From Acidobacteriota bacterium (GTDB lineage: Bacteria > Acidobacteriota > Terriglobia > Terriglobales > Acidobacteriaceae): a stretch of 12,789 nucleotides of DNA. The stretch covers positions 1-12,789 of the forward strand of contig JANXQR010000789.1 of assembly GCA_025353435.1 (NCBI GenBank), read 5' to 3'. Shown here piece after piece: positions 7,686 through 12,789 of this stretch. The notes beneath the pieces were generated by a model that was not told the DNA's origin, did no database searches, and was given only the letters and a program-made list of their open reading frames with translations. Both the position numbers and the translations under genes were made by a program. Within the stretch, counting starts at the first letter, position 1. Every line of letters begins with the position of its first letter.

Positions 7686-9080
7686 ATGGCTAACGAGAGA
7701 GAAGAACAAGTACTTCAACGCGTCCGCACGCACGCGTTCAGCAGCCTAGCCTTCGACAAGAGGGAGACGACCAACCTTCATCTTGACGAGCACGTCTACG
7801 AGAAGGGCGAGAGAATTGGCCCGGAGTTTCAAGAGATCGTTGCGGATCGCGCCAGCATCCTGGTATTTGCCGACGACGAACCGCGCGCTAACTTTGGCCA
7901 CAACTGCCGCTATCTGCTCTACGATGCGAAGTCAGGCGTATTCCATCATGAGTTCACTGCCCGGTTCCCACCCATTTCCGACGTGCGGCGCCCGAAGACT
8001 TTGCGGCCCTTCCACGAGCCGGTGGCGTTTGTTGAGTCGGCGATTCGGTTCCGTTGGTACCCGCCCATCTGGCGCTGCCCAGTCATTCTCCCCGATGGCG
8101 CCCGGTATGCACTTCTGTATGCAGGCATGTCGAATAAGCGCCACTTGAATGACATGGAATTTCTTTATCGGACATTAATTGACGTGTATTCCTTTGATCC
8201 CTCCCATATCTTCACACTCAGCTATGACGGAACTTTGAATACTCAGGATGGCGTTCAGACTCACTGGCCGGGTGACGGCACGCCTTACCGGATCAATGTT
8301 ACCGGGCAAGGGAACCGCGCCGCCTTCGAGGCCGCCGTGGACACTCTCAAGACAAAGATGAAGTCGCACGACACCCTGCTGATCCACTGCAACAATCATG
8401 GCGACTACGATGGCACACCCGGCACTTCGTATCTGTGCACCTATCCAAGTTGGGGGAAGTACTACAACGCGGATTTCTCCAACAAGCTTGCAGAGCTGCC
8501 GAAATTCCGTCAGCTGATCGTGATGTTGGAGCAATGCAACTCAGGCGGATTTAACGCTTCAATCCTGGCCAAGAGCACTGCCGCAGCCACCAGCGTTGCT
8601 TCTGCCGCAATTGAGTCGCAAAGCTCCTATGTTTCGGCCGACGGCAATTGGGATCCATTCGCGCGAGATTGGATCGCGGCACAAGCCGGGCATGATCCAT
8701 TTGGAGGATCGCTCGCCTTCAATCCCGATACGGATGGTGATGGGAAGATCGAAGCTGAAGAGGCCTATGGGTACGCAAATGCAGTCCGCGATCCCCGTGA
8801 CTCGCCGAACTTCAGCGAGAGTTCGGAAGCGGGCGGCGATATCGGCCTCGGACAGCAATACCGGATCTGGTGGTGGTGGTGCTTCATCCTCTACGAGTCT
8901 CTCGAAAAGTACCGCATCAAGCTGCCACCCGTTGAGTACAACGAGCGACTCCGCCGGGTGCAGCCGGAACTTGCGAAGCTGACAGCGGAACTCGACAAGA
9001 CCTCGGAGGGGCTGCGTCGCGAGATGAAGTCAAAGGTCGAGTCACTGGTGGGCTCGGTCTTCGGCAAGGACGAAAAGTAG
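7686..9080 (+). CDS. Caspase/legumain-fold (clan CD) cysteine protease with N-terminal shared domain and EF-hand-like loop
   Basis: The product has 464 residues and no signal peptide. Residues 38-96 match the domain of the upstream 120-residue protein. Residues 138-400 look like a clan CD cysteine peptidase related to C13/C14. They contain a first strand YALLYAG followed by NDMEFLYRTL, a catalytic His238 at the end of a strand (DTLLIHCNNHGDYDG), and a catalytic Cys284 in LIVMLEQCNSGGF. The 46-residue spacing and the H-G and C-x-S-G contexts fit the clan. Residues 348-359 (DTDGDGKIEAEE) match the 12-residue EF-hand loop consensus and suggest calcium binding. An unusual W-W-W-W run lies at 395-398. 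The last 60 residues are charged and helical, possibly a coiled coil. Substrate and cleavage preference are unknown. It is the last gene of the cluster, followed by a terminator hairpin. Confidence 0.9.
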   Translation: MANEREEQVLQRVRTHAFSSLAFDKRETTNLHLDEHVYEKGERIGPEFQEIVADRASILVFADDEPRANFGHNCRYLLYDAKSGVFHHEFTARFPPISDVRRPKTLRPFHEPVAFVESAIRFRWYPPIWRCPVILPDGARYALLYAGMSNKRHLNDMEFLYRTLIDVYSFDPSHIFTLSYDGTLNTQDGVQTHWPGDGTPYRINVTGQGNRAAFEAAVDTLKTKMKSHDTLLIHCNNHGDYDGTPGTSYLCTYPSWGKYYNADFSNKLAELPKFRQLIVMLEQCNSGGFNASILAKSTAAATSVASAAIESQSSYVSADGNWDPFARDWIAAQAGHDPFGGSLAFNPDTDGDGKIEAEEAYGYANAVRDPRDSPNFSESSEAGGDIGLGQQYRIWWWWCFILYESLEKYRIKLPPVEYNERLRRVQPELAKLTAELDKTSEGLRREMKSKVESLVGSVFGKDEK

Positions 9081-9103
9081 CAATTAGAACCACTTAACTG
9101 GAA

Positions 9104-9132
9104 GAGGCCCGCCTATTCATTCAGCGGGCCTC
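9104..9132 (+). terminator. Hairpin terminator after the protease gene
   Basis: GAGGCCCGC (9104-9112) and GCGGGCCTC (9124-9132) form a perfect 9-bp GC-rich stem with an 11-base loop, starting 23 bases after the protease stop. The following bases (CTTCATTCTGTC) are only moderately T-rich, so it is a weak-tract intrinsic terminator. It separates the protease cluster from the sigma-factor locus. Confidence 0.75.
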
Positions 9133-9192
9133 CTTCATTCTGTCGCTTCGCCCATCTCTCTGACCCGCTACGATAAAAAACTTCCACTTCGA

Positions 9193-9207
9193 ATGAAACG
9201 CTTTCAT
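9193..9207. promoter_or_regulatory. Short palindrome, possible operator
   Basis: ATGAAA-CGC-TTTCAT is a perfect 6-bp inverted repeat with a 3-base centre, about 120 bp upstream of the small RGPVTG protein. Its TGAAA...TTTCA shape with a central CG is reminiscent of LacI-family operators, but the odd spacing is not the standard one and no LacI-type regulator is present in the window. Confidence 0.3.
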
Positions 9208-9314
9208 GGGTTCTGACACTACCTGTTAGTGCAGAATGCAGCGTGATCGATTGCTGCCCTGTTACGGCGCGGAAGCTGAAATTCCGGAGGGCTCTTACGG
9301 CAATGGAAGTCAAC

Positions 9315-9319
9315 GGGAG
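9315..9319 (+). promoter_or_regulatory. Ribosome binding site of the small RGPVTG protein
   Basis: GGGAG lies seven bases before the ATG at 9327. Other in-frame starts (GTG 9243, ATG 9303) have poorer or badly spaced motifs, so this site decides the start. Confidence 0.5.
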
Positions 9320-9326
9320 AAATATC

Positions 9327-9542
9327 ATGTTCTGTGGCGAAGGAATAGGGCCTTTGAGAGGCAGTGGGGCCTCGCGGTACGTCGCTGTAAATCTTCTTTA
9401 CATCGGCAGCCATCCGGCCGTCATCCGTGGACCGGTCACAGGGAACATCTACGAATTCTCAATCCTCGAACCGGTGCAGTCCGTTGACCCAAGAGACGCG
9501 GTGGATCTGTTGGCCGACCGGCAGTTCAGGCTGGCCCGATGA
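9327..9542 (+). CDS. Small protein with R-G-P-V-T-G motif, function unknown
   Basis: The product has 71 residues, starting MFCGEGIGPLRG. Its core reads VNLLYIGSHPAVIRGPVTG, followed by YEFS and then VDPRDAVDLLADRQFRL. From memory, small proteins with the pattern R-G-P-V-T-G-x-x-Y-x-F followed by R-D-A-x-x-L-L occur in phage-related and other bacterial contexts, often as unnamed proteins of 60-100 residues. No phage structural genes lie around this one. There is no signal peptide or membrane segment. The stop TGA at 9540-9542 overlaps an ATG at 9539 that is in frame with the sigma factor, but I think the sigma factor starts further downstream. The function is unknown; the pattern and the good ribosome binding site make it likely to be real. 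Confidence 0.6.
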   Translation: MFCGEGIGPLRGSGASRYVAVNLLYIGSHPAVIRGPVTGNIYEFSILEPVQSVDPRDAVDLLADRQFRLAR

Positions 9543-9650
9543 GCGTCGCAGCTCTCAATTCGGCTCCCCGGCGCAACTCTCGCGTGCGACGTCCCGCTTG
9601 TCCTGGTGCACAGGGCCATGGATTTCATCCTCAGGCCACTCCGGCGATGC

Positions 9651-9656
9651 TATACT
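9651..9656 (+). promoter_or_regulatory. Possible -10 element (TATACT) before the sigma factor
   Basis: TATACT matches the housekeeping -10 consensus at five of six positions. It lies about 30 bp before the preferred TTG start at 9686, leaving room for a short leader with a ribosome binding site. The -35 position (around 9628-9633, TCCTCA) is weak, so this is tentative. Confidence 0.3.
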
Positions 9657-9674
9657 TGCGGCCTCTCTGGTCCG

Positions 9675-9679
9675 CGGAG
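9675..9679 (+). promoter_or_regulatory. Ribosome binding site deciding the sigma factor start
   Basis: CGGAG lies six bases before the in-frame TTG at 9686. The upstream ATGs at 9539 and 9647 lack a comparable motif. Confidence 0.4.
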
Positions 9680-9685
9680 CCGGTT

Positions 9686-10282
9686 TTGCAATTTCATTCA
9701 TTCGACGCAAGTTACGTAGAGAGTCTGTGCGCAGGGGACCAGCAAACGCAGCAACATTTTGTTAGCTACTTCACCCTGCTGCTCCAGCTAAAACTTCGCT
9801 CGCGGCTGCAGTCGCCGCAAGCGATCGAGGATGTGTGTCAGGAGACCTTTTCTCGGGTCCTCGCAGTCCTGCGCAAAGATGGCGGCCTGCGACAACCGGA
9901 ACGCCTGGGGCCCTTCGTCAACACGGTTTGCCGGAACGTGCTTCTTGAGCACTATCGTTCCTCCAAGGGAAATGAGTCGCTCGATGTGGAGGGGCGCCCC
10001 GAGCTGCCTTCAACCGGAGACGACGCATTTGACATCGCCTCAGCCAGCCAAACCAAGCAGAAGGTGCGCGAAATACTCCTCGACATGCCCTCCCGCGACC
10101 GCCAGCTTTTGAAGGCCGTCTTCATTGACGAACGCGACCGCGACGAAGTATGCGGGGAGTTTGGCGTGGACCGTGACTATCTTCGGGTGATGCTCCACCG
10201 GGCGAAGCAGGAATTCAAAACCGAGTATGTGAAACGCATCGGAAATCCGGCACGCGTAGACGCATATTCCAGGAAAGACTGA
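9686..10282 (+). CDS. ECF-type RNA polymerase sigma-70 factor
   Basis: The product has 198 residues from the TTG at 9686, the usual ECF length. Region 2 spans about 10-92 and includes QAIEDVCQETFSRVL, the core-binding region 2.2 pattern (D-x-x-Q-E-[TV]-F), and FVNTVCRNVLLEHYR. A variable linker (about 93-122) precedes region 4 (about 124-182). Region 4 has the helix-turn-helix EVCGEFGVDRDYLRVMLHRAK, with the terminal H-R-A-K typical of ECF factors. The start is uncertain: ATG 9647 adds 13 residues and ATG 9539 adds 49, but the added stretch is Arg/Pro-rich and not domain-like, and a TATACT box lies within it. The next gene encodes a zinc-finger anti-sigma protein, so this is an ECF sigma/anti-sigma pair. 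I saw no copy of a recognisable ECF promoter upstream that would show autoregulation. Confidence 0.9.
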   Translation: MQFHSFDASYVESLCAGDQQTQQHFVSYFTLLLQLKLRSRLQSPQAIEDVCQETFSRVLAVLRKDGGLRQPERLGPFVNTVCRNVLLEHYRSSKGNESLDVEGRPELPSTGDDAFDIASASQTKQKVREILLDMPSRDRQLLKAVFIDERDRDEVCGEFGVDRDYLRVMLHRAKQEFKTEYVKRIGNPARVDAYSRKD

Positions 10283-10338
10283 AACGATTGGCCGCTACAC
10301 GCACCTGCAACAGAATTGACCACATTGGGGATTATGAG

Positions 10339-11046
10339 ATGGATCATAGCGAGGCAGTACAACAGATGACCGCAGAGCGATTTCTTCTCGATGAGCTCAC
10401 GCTTGAAGAGCGGGATGAGTTTGAAGCGCACGTGTTCGATTGCCACGAGTGCGCCCTCGATCTCCGCGCCGGAGTTGCCTTTGTCAATGAGGCAAAAGTC
10501 CAACTGCCGCAACTCATTGCCGATTCGCCGGCTTCTACCCGGGCCGACGCTAAGAAGCCAAAGGAAAAGAAGAACTATTGGTTCTTGTGGCAGCGTCCCG
10601 CATTTGCTGGTCTCGCATTCGCCTGCATGCTGGTCGTTGGTTACCAGAACCTGGTCACGTACCCGGCCCTGCGCACGGCGGCAAATCAGCCGCGCCTTCT
10701 TCCCTCAGCCCCCCTGCACGGGAACACACGGGGCGGTGGACACTTGACAATCGCTGCCGATCGCAAACACGGGGTCTCGCTGCCGGTCGACGTTCTGGGT
10801 TCGATGACATCCGCTGCGTATTCTTCCTATTCCGTGGACCTGGTGAACCAACAAGGGAAGCTCGTTTGGACAGATTCCATCACCGCGCCCACTGAAAGCG
10901 AAAGCGCCAGCCAGTCATTCTCGCTTGCGATTCCAGGTGCAACGCTCGAGAACGGCCAATACACAATTGTGGTTTCCGGAGTAGCTCCAACCGGTGAACG
11001 GTCCCCGATCAATCGGTATTCCTTCGAAATCCGTATGACTGATTAG
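10339..11046 (+). CDS. Membrane-anchored zinc-finger anti-sigma factor
   Basis: The product has 235 residues from the ATG at 10339 (GGGG eight bases upstream); an in-frame TTG at 10288 would add 17 residues. The N-terminal cytoplasmic part has the anti-sigma zinc-finger motif HxxxCxxC (His31, Cys35, Cys38 in HVFDCHEC), preceded by an acidic helix (DELTLEERDEFEAH). A Lys-rich stretch (71-79) leads into one membrane helix at about 87-103 (PAFAGLAFACMLVVGY), so the C-terminus is outside. The outer part (about 130-235) is beta-rich, with SYSVDLVNQQGKLVWT and GQYTIVVSGV, and probably an Ig-like sensor fold. It lies 56 bp after the sigma factor gene on the same strand and probably binds that sigma factor. 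The release signal and the protease that cuts it are not visible. Confidence 0.88.
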   Translation: MDHSEAVQQMTAERFLLDELTLEERDEFEAHVFDCHECALDLRAGVAFVNEAKVQLPQLIADSPASTRADAKKPKEKKNYWFLWQRPAFAGLAFACMLVVGYQNLVTYPALRTAANQPRLLPSAPLHGNTRGGGHLTIAADRKHGVSLPVDVLGSMTSAAYSSYSVDLVNQQGKLVWTDSITAPTESESASQSFSLAIPGATLENGQYTIVVSGVAPTGERSPINRYSFEIRMTD

Positions 11047-11149
11047 GTGCCTTCGCAACCAAATGCGCCGGAGCCGCGGCTATCGCTCTTACGTCACATT
11101 CAACTACTGTTTATCCGAAAGTGAAGTAAACTGTGCAGAGAATTGAAAC

Positions 11150-11154
11150 GGAGG
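11150..11154 (+). promoter_or_regulatory. Ribosome binding site of the conserved unknown protein
   Basis: GGAGG lies seven bases before the TTG at 11162, an ideal spacing. The in-frame GTG at 11156 is only one base after it, so the TTG is the more likely start. Confidence 0.5.
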
Positions 11155-11161
11155 CGTGACT

Positions 11162-12013
11162 TTGACAACGTCCGATGCGAATGGCAGAACCCACCGTTTC
11201 CACGCGGAGGCGACCGTACTGGCGGGCCATCTTGAGCTTCCCCTTGTCCAGGAAATCAAACCGCAGGCCTATGCGAAGCTCCCCGATCATGGCGGGTATC
11301 TCGCCCAGCAGGCCACGGATTACCGGCTCGAATCGGTCATCTCTTTCGATTCCGCCTACACCCAGGTCTCGGGCAATCCGGATGTCAAGGAGGGCCACGG
11401 CTGGAGCACGCTGGCTACGTCTGTCATTGAAAAACTCAATGTTCTGGATGTTGTCACTGCGGATCGAGTCGTGGGACAGATTTCTGTCGAGCACCCGCTT
11501 GTCGGCTATGTGCCTCATGTAACTTTTTTGGGCACGCGCTTTGAGAATCTTCGCATCGCCGGCCATCCCGTCAAACTGGACCTCGACCTGAACGTTTTTG
11601 GCCCCAAGCCGGATGGCGACGCCCCATACTCGAAAGCCCCAGGGTTCCTGGATCGGGTGGCCAGGCAGCACGGCAACGTTCGAGCCCACCCAAATCTACT
11701 CACTGAACTGATGCAGCGGTACACTGGCCTTGCTGGGAAATCCGAACAGCCGGAGGTCGTGGAATGCTCATTGGTCAACAATGCAGAAGGAGCTTTCCCT
11801 GGGAAGTGTTTCGGGCACGTAATCGACGTTCCCAACTTCGGTACCATCGTCCTGGCCGGATTGCGCCTGGAACAGTCGGACCCTCACGAGAAAACGGGAA
11901 TTCCCAAATCGACGACTTTCCACCTGACCATGGTCGAAATGAAGATGGGCTGTATCGCTGCCGGGCACGCGCGGGCGGGCGGACTCATTGTGAACGGGAC
12001 ATCAAGCCCGTAG
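11162..12013 (+). CDS. Conserved protein of unknown function next to the sigma/anti-sigma pair
   Basis: The product has 283 residues from the TTG at 11162; the GTG at 11156 would add two. I see no signal peptide and no membrane helix. The sequence is beta-rich with several well-defined blocks: YRLESVISFDSAYTQVSG (about 55-72), LNVLDVVTADRVVGQISVEH, VTFLGTRFENLRIAGHPV, a lone ECSLV, and GHVIDVPNFGTIVLAGL near the end. I associate this protein from memory with the sigma/anti-sigma/TPR loci of acidobacteria, but I know no function or named domain. Its regular hydrophobic blocks and the ribosome binding site show it is a real gene. The gene lies 115 bp after the anti-sigma gene, so it may have its own promoter. 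Confidence 0.85.
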   Translation: MTTSDANGRTHRFHAEATVLAGHLELPLVQEIKPQAYAKLPDHGGYLAQQATDYRLESVISFDSAYTQVSGNPDVKEGHGWSTLATSVIEKLNVLDVVTADRVVGQISVEHPLVGYVPHVTFLGTRFENLRIAGHPVKLDLDLNVFGPKPDGDAPYSKAPGFLDRVARQHGNVRAHPNLLTELMQRYTGLAGKSEQPEVVECSLVNNAEGAFPGKCFGHVIDVPNFGTIVLAGLRLEQSDPHEKTGIPKSTTFHLTMVEMKMGCIAAGHARAGGLIVNGTSSP

Positions 12014-12077
12014 ACCGAACCCGGTTTGCACATGCCTGTCTCAATCAATCTTCGGATCGCCGGGGCGCCGAGAGCGA

Positions 12078-12789
12078 TTGAAATCTATCATTTTGTTCTC
12101 TTCTCGCTCCCGACGGCTCTTCAGCTACCGCCTCGGTTTGGCTGCGGGACTGTTGCTCTTATTTCCTCTGAAGGATACGCGGTCTGTCAGTCCTCAGACT
12201 GAGTATGAACAGGCGTACCAGGATTTCCTCCATGGATTTCTGGAGAAGAGCCAGAATGAGGCGGAGCAAGGTTATCGGCTCTCTCTGAGATCGAACCCGG
12301 AATTGGTGTGGAAATTTCAACTGCTTGACGCTGAGGCCATGCTGTGGCGCGGGATGTACGGCGACGCATTGCGCGTACTCTCTGTGCAGACCTTTCGGCA
12401 GAGTGACCCGGAAACGAGAGTCGAGGAGCTGACTATCGAAGGTGTGGCCTTTACCCGGCTACAAAACTTTCCCTCGGCTAATGAAAAGCTCGCGGAGGCC
12501 GAGAACCTCTGTTTAGGCACAGCCTATATTTCTTGCGGTGGTGTTCCCAGAGCACGCGGCATCCTCGCCATGGAGCACGGAGAACTCGCGACCGCGCGAG
12601 GCTGGTTTCTTGAAAGCCTTGGCTTTGCCAGGATGCACCATGACCCATGGCAGGAAACATACGCGCTCGGTAATTTGGGCTTTGCCGCGCTTCAGGGCGA
12701 ACACTACGACGAGGCGGTGGATTGGGCAAATTCCGCGTATCAGTCAGCCGTTCGGTTGGGTGGAGAAGATCAAGCGCAAAGGGCCTCCG
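12078..12789 (+). CDS. Signal-anchored TPR protein, probably a TPR-CHAT protein, cut by the right edge
   Basis: The frame is open from 12078 to the right edge, giving 237 codons. The TTG at 12078 (MKSIILFSSRSRRLFSYRLG) is the most upstream plausible start; a TTG at 12093 is the alternative, and no ATG suits. A basic N-terminus and hydrophobic segment (LGLAAGLLLLFPL, about 19-31) form a signal peptide or anchor. After it come helical tetratricopeptide-type repeats. Examples are EYEQAYQDFLHGFLEKSQNEAE, starting near residue 42, then FTRLQNFPSANEKLAEAE, ELATARGWFLESLGFAR, and YALGNLGFAALQGEHYDEAVDWA near the end of the visible part. From memory, this N-terminus resembles acidobacterial TPR proteins that end in a CHAT (caspase-like) protease domain. 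That domain would lie beyond the window, so it is inferred, not seen. It follows the conserved unknown gene by 64 bp on the same strand. Confidence 0.8.
   Translation, partial: MKSIILFSSRSRRLFSYRLGLAAGLLLLFPLKDTRSVSPQTEYEQAYQDFLHGFLEKSQNEAEQGYRLSLRSNPELVWKFQLLDAEAMLWRGMYGDALRVLSVQTFRQSDPETRVEELTIEGVAFTRLQNFPSANEKLAEAENLCLGTAYISCGGVPRARGILAMEHGELATARGWFLESLGFARMHHDPWQETYALGNLGFAALQGEHYDEAVDWANSAYQSAVRLGGEDQAQRAS

Noticed and set aside
11111..11689. A 192-codon minus-strand open frame
   Set aside because: It lies opposite the conserved plus-strand gene at 11162 and mirrors its codon phase; it shows no domain of its own.
12032..12198. ATG-started open frame ahead of the TPR protein
   Set aside because: It ends at TGA after 55 codons in a frame overlapping the TPR gene, with no recognisable features.

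Overview
The window looks like an ordinary chromosomal stretch of a soil bacterium. An acidobacterium (Acidobacteriota, Terriglobia-like) is my best guess. The base composition is moderately GC-rich. The gene set combines exported plant-polymer enzymes (a GH28 protein and a tannase/feruloyl-esterase) with a locus in the order ECF sigma factor, zinc-finger anti-sigma factor, conserved unknown protein, TPR protein, which I associate from memory with that phylum. I see no tRNA, rRNA, CRISPR array, insertion sequence or phage integration site.

Layout. (1) Positions 1-1906, minus strand: an exported SAM-methyltransferase-fold protein, then an exported GH28-like beta-helix protein cut by the left edge. 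(2) 1907-2318: a divergent intergenic region with an 8-bp inverted repeat. (3) 2319-3872, plus strand: a secreted tannase/feruloyl-esterase/MHETase-family serine hydrolase with its complete catalytic set. (4) 3873-4185: a gap with no convincing gene. (5) 4186-9080: a tight four-gene plus-strand cluster. It encodes a 903-residue alpha/beta-hydrolase with N-terminal beta-rich domains and a C-terminal carbohydrate-binding-like domain, a 112-residue beta-rich protein, a 120-residue protein, and a 464-residue caspase/legumain-fold cysteine protease. The 120-residue protein and the N-terminus of the protease share a domain. The cluster ends at a hairpin terminator at 9104-9132. (6) 9327-12789: a small protein with an R-G-P-V-T-G motif, an ECF sigma factor, a membrane anti-sigma factor with a zinc-finger motif, a conserved protein of unknown function, and the N-terminal part of a signal-anchored TPR protein that runs off the right edge and probably ends in a CHAT protease domain.

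How the genes may work together. The left third is a small plant-biomass degradation module (pectin backbone and aromatic esters). Region 5 is the most novel-looking part. The shared domain suggests that the small third protein binds or controls the protease, and the large hydrolase may be its client or partner. Region 6 looks like a stress-responsive sigma/anti-sigma switch next to a TPR protein. If the missing C-terminus is a CHAT protease, regulated proteolysis of the anti-sigma factor would be a testable idea. Two clan-CD (caspase-like) modules would then sit side by side.
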